A DNA stretch of 64,000 nucleotides, from contig JAAYXE010000118.1 in NCBI GenBank assembly GCA_012516075.1, positions 45,610 through 109,609 of the forward strand, given 5' to 3'. The position numbers and the translations under genes were made by a program. The notes below the pieces were generated by a model, which saw only the letters and a program-made list of their open reading frames with translations, ran no database searches and was not told the origin of the DNA. The DNA comes from Chloroflexota bacterium (lineage in GTDB: Bacteria; Chloroflexota; Anaerolineae; Anaerolineales; UBA4823). Shown one piece after another: positions 44,538-53,806 of this stretch. The stretch's first letter is position 1; each line of letters starts with the position of its first letter.

Positions 44538-46979
44538 ATGAAATTACCGGCATCGAAGCAACCGCAGGAGGGGCAAAACCACCAGCGCACTGCACTCAAT
44601 CCCATCCAGGCGCCAGGGCGCATGTGGCGTGTTCCCCTGCTGGCCGCCGCCATCCTGACCCTGCTGGGGGCCATCTGGGCGGGCTGGATCCGCATGGGCT
44701 GGCCCTGGCCGGCCATACAGCCCTCGATGGTTGGCGCTCACGGCCCGCTGATGGTCTCCGGGTTCTTCAGCACCCTGATCAGCATCGAGCGCGCCGTCGC
44801 CCTTCGCCAGCGCTGGCCGTATGTGGGACCGCTGCTGTCCGGAGTGGGAGGCATCCTGATCCTGACCGGCGCCGGGGGGCCGCTGCCTGCCCTGCTGCTG
44901 ACGGCGGGTAGTTTCTGGCTGGTGCTGGTGTTCGCGGCGATCCTGCGCATGCACCACACCGGCTATACCGTCGTCATGGCCCTGGGAGCACTGGCGCTGT
45001 TTGCAGCCAACCTGCTCTGGACTGCTGGCTGGCCGGTTTACCGGGTGGTGCTCTGGTGGGCAGCCTTCCTGATCCTGACCATCGCCGGTGAGCGCCTGGA
45101 GCTGGGCCGGCTGGTGCGCCTGCCGCGTTTGGTCAATAACCTGTTCATGATCGTCACCGGCCTGTTCTGTGCCGGGCTGGTGATCTCTTTATTCGCATCG
45201 CAAACGGGCACCCGCCTGGCGGCGGCAGGCCTGGCCGGTTTGGCCATCTGGCTGCTGCGGTATGATATTGCCCGCAAAACCATCCGCCAGACCGGGCTGC
45301 CGCGCTTTGCAGCTATCTGTCTGCTCTCCGGGTATGCCTGGCTGCTGGCAGGCAGCGTTATCGGACTGCGCTACGGGGCTGTGCCAGCTGGCTTCATTTA
45401 TGACGCCTTCCTGCACTCGATCTTCCTGGGCTTTGTGTTCGCCATGATCTTCGCCCACGCGCCCATCATTTTCCCCGCCATTCTCAACATCCCGGTGCAG
45501 TATTCCCCCCTTTCTTACCTGCCCCTGATCCTGCTGCATCTCTCCCTGGCGCTGCGCATGTGGGGCGGGCTGTTAAACGGCATCACCATTCTGATCTTTC
45601 TGATACTCACAGCACGATCGATTTTCAGCGGGCTGCGCTCCGGAGCAAAGGACGTACCCGCTCATTCCACAGAGCGCGGCAGCACTGAACAGCCGCCGGA
45701 GAACCCCGCCTGGCCGCGGCGGAGGTGGATCTGGTCCCTGCTTGCCCTGCTGGCGGCAGGGGCGAGCGGCGCACTGCTGCGCCTGTGGATGGCGGGCGGT
45801 TTCCCATCCGGCATTCAGTATGTCAATGTTCGCCACGCCCACTCGCACCTGATGTTCTTCGCCTGGGTCACCCCCGCTTTAATGGCCCTGATCGCGACTC
45901 GCCTGCCGGCCCTGACAGGACGCTCACTGCCGGCGGGGATGCGCTGGTCGGTGGGGATCACCTTAGTGTTCGGTATGCTCTCTTTTCCGCCCTTCTTTCT
46001 GTGGGGATATGAGCTGGCTGTAATCGGCGGCCTGCGCCTGCCCTTCTCCATTGCAATCTCCACGCTCAACCTGCTGGCCTGGTATGCATTCGCCCTGTTC
46101 TACCGGCGGGCGGTAAAGGCAGCCCGCCCCAGCCGGCCGCTGAAACTGTGGAACGCAGCCCTGCTGTTTCTCATGGCGGCGTCGCTGGGGGCCTGGGCGC
46201 GCGCTGTGCTGTCTGCCTTCAAAATTAATGATCCTTTCCTGGCTGCGGCCGCCGTCCACATCTTTCTGGACCTGTTTTCCAACGGATGGGCGGTGCTCGG
46301 CCTGCTGGGGTTAGCCTATGCTGCAAAACCGGAACTGGTGCGCAGGCAGTCAGGCTGGGAAGACCCGCTTCTGCTCCTGGGGCTGCCGCTGAGCTTTTTA
46401 CTGGCGGGCCCGGTCCATCTGGTGCCGGCAGATTTACGCACCCTGGCCAGCGCCGGCGGCCTGCTGGCCGCAGCCGGGCTTTTCCTGCACCTGCGGGTAT
46501 TGTGGCCTGTTTATAAAGGTGAATTCTGGGCAGGCTGGGGGGCGCCGCTGGCCCTGCTGGCTGTAAAAGCCGGCCTGGATGCAGCAATCACCCTGCCGGC
46601 GCTGGCGAGCTGGGGAGAAGCCGCCGGGCTGCGCATCCTTTACCTGCACATCCTGCTCCTGGGATCGGTCACCCTGGCGCTGGTGACCGCCGGCCTGCAG
46701 CAGTGGTATGCGTCAATCCAGAGGCAGATGCGCTGGCTGGGCTGGAGCGCCTTTGTGCTGCTGGGCTCGCTGCTGCCGCTCACCGGCCTGTGGCCGGCTG
46801 CGTTAGGCGGATCCTGGCGTCTATGGGCGGCCGCACTGTTCGCCGGCGGACCTTCCCTGGCTTTGATTTATATACTTTTACGAATCTGGCGCGATAATGA
46901 ACATAAGGAGGGACTATCCAACCGGGAGGGAAAAGTGGAGACACAGCCGCGATCATCTCAGCCGGTTGAGGCAGCATGA
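44538..46979 (+). CDS. Large polytopic membrane protein, NnrS-like, two tandem membrane modules
   Basis: The protein has 813 residues and about twenty or more hydrophobic helices, with a hydrophilic linker near residues 385-420 that separates two halves. The first half has VGAHGPLMVSGFFSTLISIERAVAL and DAFLHSIFLGFVFAMIFAHAPIIFPAIL. The second has RHAHSHLMFFAWVTPALMAL. These His-in-helix motifs recall NnrS and haem-copper-oxidase-subunit-I-like proteins linked to nitric-oxide stress. ATG 44538 (CGGAG 9 nt upstream) is preferred to 44454. The stop overlaps the sensor kinase start (ATGA), tying it to nitrate sensing. The family name is tentative. Confidence 0.7.
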   Translation: MKLPASKQPQEGQNHQRTALNPIQAPGRMWRVPLLAAAILTLLGAIWAGWIRMGWPWPAIQPSMVGAHGPLMVSGFFSTLISIERAVALRQRWPYVGPLLSGVGGILILTGAGGPLPALLLTAGSFWLVLVFAAILRMHHTGYTVVMALGALALFAANLLWTAGWPVYRVVLWWAAFLILTIAGERLELGRLVRLPRLVNNLFMIVTGLFCAGLVISLFASQTGTRLAAAGLAGLAIWLLRYDIARKTIRQTGLPRFAAICLLSGYAWLLAGSVIGLRYGAVPAGFIYDAFLHSIFLGFVFAMIFAHAPIIFPAILNIPVQYSPLSYLPLILLHLSLALRMWGGLLNGITILIFLILTARSIFSGLRSGAKDVPAHSTERGSTEQPPENPAWPRRRWIWSLLALLAAGASGALLRLWMAGGFPSGIQYVNVRHAHSHLMFFAWVTPALMALIATRLPALTGRSLPAGMRWSVGITLVFGMLSFPPFFLWGYELAVIGGLRLPFSIAISTLNLLAWYAFALFYRRAVKAARPSRPLKLWNAALLFLMAASLGAWARAVLSAFKINDPFLAAAAVHIFLDLFSNGWAVLGLLGLAYAAKPELVRRQSGWEDPLLLLGLPLSFLLAGPVHLVPADLRTLASAGGLLAAAGLFLHLRVLWPVYKGEFWAGWGAPLALLAVKAGLDAAITLPALASWGEAAGLRILYLHILLLGSVTLALVTAGLQQWYASIQRQMRWLGWSAFVLLGSLLPLTGLWPAALGGSWRLWAAALFAGGPSLALIYILLRIWRDNEHKEGLSNREGKVETQPRSSQPVEAA

Positions 46980-48934
46980 ACAGCATTCGCACCCGCCTGG
47001 GACTCCTGTTTATTCTGTTCTTCCTGCTGATCACGATATCGGTGGGAGCGACGTTCTGGAGTCTGCAGGCACAGGCGGGTGATGCGCTGCTCATTAACCT
47101 GGCCGGGCGCCAGCGCATGCTGGTGCAGTTAATGACTCGTCTTGCCTCCGAAACCCCTTCAGATCCCAACGCCGCAGCAGCGCTGGCTGAAGCCGCTGCC
47201 GCTTTTGATGCCACCCTGCAGGCGCTGATCGGGGGAGGGCCGGTCCAATATCCCGGAGATACATATCTTAAGCTGCGGCCTGTTCCGCAGCCCGAGGTCC
47301 AGCAGCAGCTCCGGCAGGTCGAACGTCTCTGGAATGTTTACGCATCCGAACTGGAAGTGCTGCTTTCGGTGGACACAACAGCCGCCGAAGCCAGTGCATC
47401 CTTATCGGCCATCCGGCTGCGCGCTCCTGAACTGGTGAATGAAGCTGACCAGACAGTGCGGCTGCTTCAGGATGCCTCCAGGCTGCGCATCCAGCGCATC
47501 CGCCTCGTCCAGGTCAGCTTTTTCATTGCCGCCCTGGTTCTGCTCGGGGCCGGCAGCCTGCTGGTGCAGAAAGGCATCCTGATACCGCTGAAGCAGCTGG
47601 AGGCGTCGGCCGACCGCATCCGCCGCGGCAACCTGCAGACCCCCGTAGAGGACATCGGACCTGCTGAGATTTCCCAGCTCGCGCGCAGCTTTGAAAGCAT
47701 GCGCTCCGAACTGGAAATCTCTCACCAGCAGCTTGCCCGCTGGGCGCAAACGCTGGAGGAAGAGGTCAAAAAGCGCACCCGGGAGCTGGATGCGCTGTAC
47801 GGAGTCAGCCAGGAAATCCTGGCCCGGCTGGACCGCCGGGAAGTGCTTAACTCCGTTACCACCAGGGCCAGCGAGCTGCTCCAGGCGGAGGTCGCATTTA
47901 TCTGCATGTTGAACGAGCAGGGGGATAAACTGAAGCTGCAGGCTGCCAGCGGGCCGGATGACACCGTGAAATGTCTCTCTTCACCGGTGAATAACCCGTT
48001 CGTCAAAATCGTCATACAGCAGCCGTCCGGTATATCCTGCAGCGCCAGCGGGTGCGCGGGTACCTGTGGGATCATGGATGAGCGCTACCGGGCCAGCCAT
48101 CTGGCCTCGCCTCTCGTCGTGGGCGAGCGAGTGATCGGAGCCCTGTGTGTCGGCGACCGCCGGAAAGCTGCTTTTTCAGCCGACGCGCCTGCCCTGCTGG
48201 CCCGCCTGGCGAGCGCGGCAGCGGTTGCCATCGAGAACGCCCGCCTCTATGAACAGGCCGAACACCTGGCCGCCCTGGAAGAACGCCAGCGGATCGCCGC
48301 CAGCATGCACGATGGCCTGGCGCAGTCCTTGGATGCCCTGGGGCTGCTGCTGGAACAGGCCAGCGACCGGCTGGAGAACGGTGCCTGCGATCAGGCCGGC
48401 GAGATTTTGAACAGCGCACGCCGGGACCTCAGGCAGGCGTCCGGCGAGGTCCGGCGGACGATCGCCAGCCTGCAGGAAGAGCCGCTGCAGCCCCGCTCGC
48501 TGCAGGAACAGCTTCGTGAGCTGATCCAGCAGCAGGTCATGGAGGCCGGTCCGGCAATCGACTGGCAGGTCGAGATGGAGGGGGCCCTTTTCCTGCCATC
48601 TGAAGACGCCTGCCAGATCCTGGGGATTGTACAGGAAGCGCTGGTCAACACCCGCCGTCACGCGGGAGCCCGAAAAATTACGCTGGAGCTGGAGCAGCGG
48701 GAGGCGCAGGGCTGGCTGAACATCACGGACGATGGCTGTGGATTTGATCCGGCCGCATCCCCCGCAGACGGCCGCCCGCATTTCGGGCTGCAGATCCTGG
48801 CAGCCCGCGCCGCTCATCTGGGCGGCGAGCTGACGATCGACAGCGCGCCGGGGAAGGGAACCCGCATCAGCCTCACCTGGCCGCTGAGAAAACTCCCCGT
48901 CCCAGTGAGTGTCAAACAAAAGGAGCTTTTATGA
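46976..48934 (+). CDS. narX: NarX-type nitrate/nitrite sensor histidine kinase
   Basis: The 652-residue protein is ordered as follows. The first membrane helix is about residues 8-30. A periplasmic four-helix sensor follows with a P-box-like segment DALLINLAGRQRMLVQ (36-51), the nitrate-binding element of NarX/NarQ. The second helix is about 175-195, then HAMP and a GAF-like region. A Cys cluster ISCSASGCAGTCGIMDE lies near residue 355, as in the NarX central module. The HisKA_3 H-box has H445 in ERQRIAASMHDGLAQ. A HATPase with DDGCGFDP ends the protein. It is translationally coupled to both neighbours by ATGA overlaps. Confidence 0.92.
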   Translation: MNSIRTRLGLLFILFFLLITISVGATFWSLQAQAGDALLINLAGRQRMLVQLMTRLASETPSDPNAAAALAEAAAAFDATLQALIGGGPVQYPGDTYLKLRPVPQPEVQQQLRQVERLWNVYASELEVLLSVDTTAAEASASLSAIRLRAPELVNEADQTVRLLQDASRLRIQRIRLVQVSFFIAALVLLGAGSLLVQKGILIPLKQLEASADRIRRGNLQTPVEDIGPAEISQLARSFESMRSELEISHQQLARWAQTLEEEVKKRTRELDALYGVSQEILARLDRREVLNSVTTRASELLQAEVAFICMLNEQGDKLKLQAASGPDDTVKCLSSPVNNPFVKIVIQQPSGISCSASGCAGTCGIMDERYRASHLASPLVVGERVIGALCVGDRRKAAFSADAPALLARLASAAAVAIENARLYEQAEHLAALEERQRIAASMHDGLAQSLDALGLLLEQASDRLENGACDQAGEILNSARRDLRQASGEVRRTIASLQEEPLQPRSLQEQLRELIQQQVMEAGPAIDWQVEMEGALFLPSEDACQILGIVQEALVNTRRHAGARKITLELEQREAQGWLNITDDGCGFDPAASPADGRPHFGLQILAARAAHLGGELTIDSAPGKGTRISLTWPLRKLPVPVSVKQKELL

Positions 48935-49584
48935 GTCGTACGCGTATCCTGCTCTCCGACGATCACGCTCTCTTCCGGGAGGGTCTGGCCGGGATTATCG
49001 CTTCGCAGCCAGATTTCGAGGTGGTGGGACAGGCGGGAGATGGTCTGGAAGCGGTGGTCAAGGCTGCTGAACTGCTGCCAGATTTAATCCTGATGGATAT
49101 CCAGATGCCCGGCATGGATGGCATTGAAGCGACCCGCCAGATCACCCAGCAGCAGCCCTCGATCGCCATCGTCATCCTCACGGTGCGTGAGGAGCCCGAG
49201 CGCCTGTTCCAGGCGATCAAAAGCGGCGCGCGCGGCTACCTGCTGAAAAGTATGAGTTCAAAAGAGATGATCACCCTGCTGCGCGGGGTGGCTCACGGTG
49301 AGGCTCCGCTGGCGCCATCCGTCGCAGTGCATATGCTGGAAGAATTCCGCCGGTTAAGCCGGCTGGTGCCGGAGAAGATGCAGACGGAAGAGATCACACT
49401 GACCAGTCGGGAGCAGAGTGTGCTGGGAATGGCGGCTGCGGGGTTAAGTGACAAGGAAATTGCCGCCGAGCTGTCCCTCAGCGTCCATACCGTTAAAACC
49501 CATATGCGCAACATTCTGACCAAGCTGCAGGTCAGCAACCGCCGTCAGGCAGCCCACGCTGCACGTTTCAAAGGGCTGCTGTAA
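48931..49584 (+). CDS. narL: NarL-type response regulator
   Basis: This 217-residue regulator has a receiver domain with acidic pocket D10/D11, phosphoacceptor D56, T84 and K106. A LuxR-type helix-turn-helix follows (LTSREQSVLGMAAAGLSDKEIAAELSLSVHTVKTHMRNILTKL). It is the partner of the NarX-like kinase (4-nt overlap). It probably controls the downstream nitrate reductase genes and perhaps its own operon. A terminator follows 35 nt after the stop. Confidence 0.95.
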   Translation: MSRTRILLSDDHALFREGLAGIIASQPDFEVVGQAGDGLEAVVKAAELLPDLILMDIQMPGMDGIEATRQITQQQPSIAIVILTVREEPERLFQAIKSGARGYLLKSMSSKEMITLLRGVAHGEAPLAPSVAVHMLEEFRRLSRLVPEKMQTEEITLTSREQSVLGMAAAGLSDKEIAAELSLSVHTVKTHMRNILTKLQVSNRRQAAHAARFKGLL

Positions 49585-49618
49585 GCTCCCCCGGTTAAAG
49601 AACTAATTCTTTTCTGCG

Positions 49619-49645
49619 AGAGCGATCACCAGATCGCTCTTTTTT
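49619..49645 (+). terminator. Rho-independent terminator after narL
   Basis: An 8-bp stem (49619-49626 with 49633-49640), a 6-nt loop and a run of T residues (49640-49645) separate the regulatory operon from the respiratory genes. Confidence 0.88.
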
Positions 49646-49690
49646 CATTCCTGGATGACCGCAAGACGGATTCCCCGGGCAGGCACGTTT

Positions 49691-49699
49691 TGCTATCCT
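49691..49699 (+). promoter_or_regulatory. Possible extended -10 promoter of the respiratory gene train
   Basis: TGCTATCCT (TGn plus TATCCT) would place a start near 49706, 44 nt before the GTG start. No good -35 and no FNR-like palindrome are seen here, so it is weak. Confidence 0.3.
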
Positions 49700-49749
49700 G
49701 TTCTCGAAGCCTGTGGCAGAGGTCTGCGGAAATGTACCAGGGAGGGATT

Positions 49750-51750
49750 GTGGAAGAGCAGAAATACAGAGTAACCGTTCCAGATGCCGGATATTATCGC
49801 GGGCTGGTCAAGTGCCAGGCCGCATGCCCGGTTTTAACCGATGCGCGCGGGTACATCCAGGCGCTTGCCAGGGGAGATTATGAGCTCGGTTATCAAATCG
49901 CCCACGACCCCAACCCCCTCTCCACCGCATGCGGGATGATCTGCGGCGCCCCCTGTGAAGCAGCCTGCCGGCGCGGCGATATCGGCCCGGAACGCAAACC
50001 GGTGGCGATCCGGCCGCTGAAGCGCGTCCTGACTGAGCGGTACGGGCCGGAGGCCGCTCGCAGACTCCCCGGCGGGAGGGTAACGTCCCGCTTTTTGCGT
50101 GCTGGCAGCCAGGTCGGACGTGGGCCGGGTCGGGCAGGGGTTGATTTCTCCCCGGCGCGCTGGTCGCGCGAGAACCTGGCCGCTCTGGCGAAGGCCCCGG
50201 GCCGGCGTAAAGGAAAAGTCGCTGTGGTGGGCGCCGGCCCCTCGGGTTTGACAGCCGCCCATGACCTGGCGCTGCTGGGGCATGCGGTCCCGATTTTTGA
50301 AGCCGGGCCGAAATCGGGCGGCATGATGCGCTATGGAGTGCCGGTCTACCGCGTGGATTGGGAAGCCCTTGACCTGGAGGTGGAGGCGATCGAGGCACTG
50401 GGGGTGAAATTTTGCTACAACACGCGCATCGGCGTGGATATCCCGCTCAGAAGGCTGCGGCAGGACTTCGACGCCGTTTACCTGGGTACCGGCCTGATGA
50501 GCGGCCGGCGGCTGTCCATTGAAGGGTCTGATCTGGACGGCGTAATCCCGGCGGTAGATCTGCTCTTGAACTACAACCTGGGATACCACGTGGAGCTGGG
50601 CCAGCGCGTGGTGGTGATCGGGGGCGGCGATGTGGCAATGGATGCCGCCCGCACCGCCTTACGGCTGGGTCTGGCGGGTGCGGCGAACCAGGGACAGGAT
50701 TCCGCCTCGCCGCCAGATCCGGAAGCACAGGACGAAGCGGTGCAGACCGCGCTCGACGTGGCGCGCACGGCCCTGCGCCTTGGCGTTGCCGATGTGCGCA
50801 TCATCGCCCTGGAATCGTGGGAGGAACTGCCCGCCTCACGAATGGAGCTGGAAGAAGCCCTGGAAGAGGGGATCCAGATTTCCCCCCGTCACGGGCCCAC
50901 CCGCATCCTGGGACGCGACGGCCGGGTGTGCGGCCTGGAGGTCATCGACGTCGCCAGTGTCTTTGACGAGACAGGCCGCTTCAACCCCCGCTTCGTTCCC
51001 GGCACAGAGCGCATCTGGGAGTGCGACCAGGTCATCCTGGCGATCGGCCAGGCAGCCGACCTGGGGATGCTTGAAGGTGCTGAAGATATCCAGGTTACGC
51101 CGCGTGGACTGGTGGCCATCGACCCGGAAACCGGACAAACGTCAGTGGCTAACGTATTCGCCGGGGGCGACCTGGCCCACGGGCCGCGCCTGATCATCCA
51201 TGCCGTCCGCGACGGACATCTCGCAGCCCTGGGAATCGAGGAGTTCATTCAGGGGCGCGCGCTGAAAACCTCGCTGACCACCACCTGGACGGAAATCCCC
51301 AACCACAAGATGCCCGAGAACTGGCTGAATTATGTTCGCACGCGTGTCCCGTCGCTGCCAGTCGACCGCCGCACCGGGATCTCGCAGGTAGAGCTGGGTT
51401 ATGACGAAGAGTCCGCCCGCTACCAGGCGCTGCGCTGCCTGGAATGCGGGATCAACACCGTCTTCGATGGGACAAAATGCATTCTCTGCAACGGCTGTGT
51501 GGATGTCTGTCCGTGGGACTGCCTGAAAATTGTGCCGGCCGCCAGCCTGAGCGGTGATGAAGTGCTGGAGGGCGTTCTGGCCGCAGCCCTGGATGGAGAC
51601 AACCCCGACACTGAGGAAATCCCCCTCGCCGCCATGATCAAAGACGATTCGATTTGCACGCGCTGCGGGCTCTGCGCGCAGCGCTGTCCAACAGGCGCAA
51701 TTACGATGGAAGCCTTCCGCTTCCAGGAGAGGCTGGAATATGCAGATTGA
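49750..51750 (+). CDS. GltD-like FAD/4Fe-4S NAD(P)H oxidoreductase with C-terminal ferredoxin domain
   Basis: The 666-residue protein starts with a DPYD/GltD-type cluster domain (KCQAACPVLTDARGYI; CGMICGAPCEAACRRG). An FAD loop VAVVGAGPSGLTAAH and an NADPH-type loop VVVIGGGDVAMDAARTALRLG follow. The C-terminus holds a two-cluster ferredoxin region (CILCNGCVDVCPWDC; CTRCGLCAQRCPTGA). No glutamate synthase large subunit is nearby, so it probably feeds electrons into the adjoining cytochrome b. A 38-residue insertion with a repeated xARTALRLG lies in the NADPH domain. GTG 49750 (GGAGGG) is chosen; ATG 49732 is possible. It overlaps the cytochrome b gene by 11 nt. Confidence 0.85.
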   Translation: MEEQKYRVTVPDAGYYRGLVKCQAACPVLTDARGYIQALARGDYELGYQIAHDPNPLSTACGMICGAPCEAACRRGDIGPERKPVAIRPLKRVLTERYGPEAARRLPGGRVTSRFLRAGSQVGRGPGRAGVDFSPARWSRENLAALAKAPGRRKGKVAVVGAGPSGLTAAHDLALLGHAVPIFEAGPKSGGMMRYGVPVYRVDWEALDLEVEAIEALGVKFCYNTRIGVDIPLRRLRQDFDAVYLGTGLMSGRRLSIEGSDLDGVIPAVDLLLNYNLGYHVELGQRVVVIGGGDVAMDAARTALRLGLAGAANQGQDSASPPDPEAQDEAVQTALDVARTALRLGVADVRIIALESWEELPASRMELEEALEEGIQISPRHGPTRILGRDGRVCGLEVIDVASVFDETGRFNPRFVPGTERIWECDQVILAIGQAADLGMLEGAEDIQVTPRGLVAIDPETGQTSVANVFAGGDLAHGPRLIIHAVRDGHLAALGIEEFIQGRALKTSLTTTWTEIPNHKMPENWLNYVRTRVPSLPVDRRTGISQVELGYDEESARYQALRCLECGINTVFDGTKCILCNGCVDVCPWDCLKIVPAASLSGDEVLEGVLAAALDGDNPDTEEIPLAAMIKDDSICTRCGLCAQRCPTGAITMEAFRFQERLEYAD

Positions 51751-52510
51751 AAACAAATGGAACCTGAGCTCGATGACCGCTTTCGTCACCCGCTCACGAG
51801 TCTGGCGCTCCATATTTCGCCACGGCTGGCCCGATAACCCTCTGGATCGATCACTCGTGATGACCAGCCACATCTTCTTCCACCTGCACCCGGTAAAAGT
51901 CAGCCGCAAAAGCCTGCGAGCAGGATATTCGCTGGGGCTGGGCGTGCTGTCTCTGCTGGCTTTTGTGTCGCTGACCATCACCGGCATGCTGCTGATGTTC
52001 TACTACACACCGGCCGTTGAGCACGCTTATGGCGACATCGTCCAGCTGCAGACGGAAACGCCCTTTGGCCAGCTTCTGCGCAACATGCACCGCTGGGGCG
52101 CGCACCTGATGGTCATCCTGGTCGTGCTGCACCTGGCGCGCGTTTTCTACACCGGGGCGTATAAGCCGCCGCGCCAGTTCAACTGGGTGATCGGCGTGTT
52201 CCTGCTCCTGCTCACCTTTGGCGCCAGCTTTACCGGGTACCTGCTTCCCTGGGACCAGCTCGCCTACTGGGCGATTACCGTCGGAACCAGCGTGGCAGGC
52301 TACGCACCCATCGGCGGCGATATCGCCCGGCAGTTCCTGCTCGGAGGCACCGAAATCGGGCAGCCGGCCCTGACGCGCTTTTATGCCCTGCACGTGTTTT
52401 TCATCCCGCTGGGGATTGCCCTGCTGACCAGCGTACACCTGTGGCGCGTGCGCAAAGACGGCGGCCTGGCTGTTCAGGATGCAGAACGCGAAAAAGAGCG
52501 AAAAGGATAA
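51740..52510 (+). CDS. Cytochrome b, N-terminal (b6-type) subunit
   Basis: This 256-residue, four-helix cytochrome b carries two b haems. Ligands are H117 and H131 in helix B ([18 protein letters not shown]) and H218 and H233 in helix D. The 15-residue spacing in helix D is that of b6f-type rather than bc1-type proteins. The b6 sequence YCLGG has the Cys that binds the extra c-type haem; here it is YSLGL (Ser64), and there is no other Cys. It works with the next gene (subunit IV) and the Rieske protein as a quinol-cytochrome c oxidoreductase. Confidence 0.92.
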   Translation: MQIENKWNLSSMTAFVTRSRVWRSIFRHGWPDNPLDRSLVMTSHIFFHLHPVKVSRKSLRAGYSLGLGVLSLLAFVSLTITGMLLMFYYTPAVEHAYGDIVQLQTETPFGQLLRNMHRWGAHLMVILVVLHLARVFYTGAYKPPRQFNWVIGVFLLLLTFGASFTGYLLPWDQLAYWAITVGTSVAGYAPIGGDIARQFLLGGTEIGQPALTRFYALHVFFIPLGIALLTSVHLWRVRKDGGLAVQDAEREKERKG

Positions 52511-52515
52511 GCACC

Positions 52516-53283
52516 ATGATGCGCATTCCAGAAAAAACTTCCTTTCCAAAAAGCAGTTCCAAGACCTACACACTGGTTGAACTGGTGCGGGGTGCACCCC
52601 AGACGATGGTGGAAAAAGGCCCCGACGATACCGTGTTTGCTTTTCCGGTGGTTGCCCTGCTGGAAATCGTGCTGGCGCTGGGGCTGGGAGCGGTGCTGCT
52701 CCTCATGTCGCTTGCGCGTAATGCCCCTCTGGAGGAGTTCGCCAACCCCAACGTCACCACCGATCCTGCCAAGGCCCCCTGGTACTTCATGGGCCTGCAG
52801 GAAATGCTCGAACACGGCCACCCGACTCTGATGGCCGTCATCCTGCCGACGATCATGGTTTTATTTGTGCTGGCCATCCCCTATCTGGACAACAGCAGCA
52901 AGGGCTCCGGACGCTGGTTCACTTCGGAACGCGGCAAAAAGATCACCCTGTACACCGCCGTATATGCACTGGTCGTCATGCCGGCTTATATCGTGCTGGA
53001 TAATGCGTTCCCTGCCCGCGAGCTGCTGCGCGGCCTGGCGCCCGATTGGGTGCTTCAATTCCTGATCCCCGCTCTGTTAATGGCGGTGATCGTGATGATC
53101 CCCGTGGCCGTCCTTCGCCGCTTTCAACCCGACAGCCGCGAAGTGATGCTGGCTCTGTTCACCATGCTGTTTGTTTCAGCCGTGGTCTTTACCCTGGTTG
53201 GTTTCTTCTTCCGGGGACCCGGCTTCGAACTGTACTGGCCCTGGGATATGCCGGACGGTTACAGTCCGCTGGACAATCTATAG
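52516..53283 (+). CDS. Cytochrome b C-terminal subunit (subunit IV-like, extended)
   Basis: This 255-residue protein has about five or six hydrophobic helices. The Qo-site motif region reads [16 protein letters not shown], the equivalent of PEWY with an APWY variant. Helices E to G of classical cytochrome b are followed by two extra C-terminal helices ([36 protein letters not shown]). ATG 52516 follows AAAAGGATAAG. It completes the bc complex with the upstream b6-type subunit. Length is greater than chloroplast subunit IV (160) and similar to Gram-positive QcrC-like C-terminal halves. Confidence 0.88.
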   Translation: MMRIPEKTSFPKSSSKTYTLVELVRGAPQTMVEKGPDDTVFAFPVVALLEIVLALGLGAVLLLMSLARNAPLEEFANPNVTTDPAKAPWYFMGLQEMLEHGHPTLMAVILPTIMVLFVLAIPYLDNSSKGSGRWFTSERGKKITLYTAVYALVVMPAYIVLDNAFPARELLRGLAPDWVLQFLIPALLMAVIVMIPVAVLRRFQPDSREVMLALFTMLFVSAVVFTLVGFFFRGPGFELYWPWDMPDGYSPLDNL

Positions 53284-53293
53284 GAGGGAAGTG

Positions 53294-53806
53294 ATGACAG
53301 CTCCTGCACGAACCAACCCGCCGCTGCTCCACCGCTCTCGTTCCCCTCTGGACCGGCGGAACTTCCTCAGCCTGGCCTTTGCCGGCAGCCTGGCTGCCCT
53401 GGCCGGCGGCTGGCTGGGCGCATTGTTCCGCTTTCTGCGCCCGCCCCAAAAACAGGGATTTGGGGGACGTGTGTACGCCGGTCGGGTGGAAGAGTTCCCC
53501 CCCGGCAGCGTCAACCGCATCCTGGCCGGCCGGTTTTACATCTCTCACACCCCGGATGGGCTGCTGGCCATCTATCAGAAGTGCACCCACCTGGGATGTT
53601 CGGTCCCCTGGTCGGAGGCGGAGGGACAGTTCCACTGCCCCTGCCACGGGTCCCTGTTCACCCCCAGCGGGGAGGTGACCGGCGGCCCGGCGCCCCGGCC
53701 GCTGGATATCTTTCCGGTTGAAATCACCAACGGCGAAGTGTGGGTCGACACCGGCCGGCCGCTGACACGCAGCCGCTATGAGCCCGATCAGGCGGTGAAG
53801 GTATGA
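53294..53806 (+). CDS. Rieske 2Fe-2S protein of the bc-type complex
   Basis: This 170-residue protein has a twin-arginine signal anchor (LDRRNFLSLAFAGSLAALAGGWLG) and the cluster motifs CTHLGC and CPCHGS, which supply two Cys and two His. It moves electrons from quinol at the Qo site to cytochrome c. ATG 53294 has AGGAGGG 5 nt upstream. The stop overlaps the triheme cytochrome start (ATGA). The disulfide Cys pair is also present (last Cys of CTHLGC and middle Cys of CPCHG). Confidence 0.95.
   Translation: MTAPARTNPPLLHRSRSPLDRRNFLSLAFAGSLAALAGGWLGALFRFLRPPQKQGFGGRVYAGRVEEFPPGSVNRILAGRFYISHTPDGLLAIYQKCTHLGCSVPWSEAEGQFHCPCHGSLFTPSGEVTGGPAPRPLDIFPVEITNGEVWVDTGRPLTRSRYEPDQAVKV

Noticed and set aside
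49646..49750. Search for an FNR-type palindrome upstream of the respiratory gene train
   Set aside because: No TTGAT/ATCAA-like inverted repeat found; only a weak extended -10 box.
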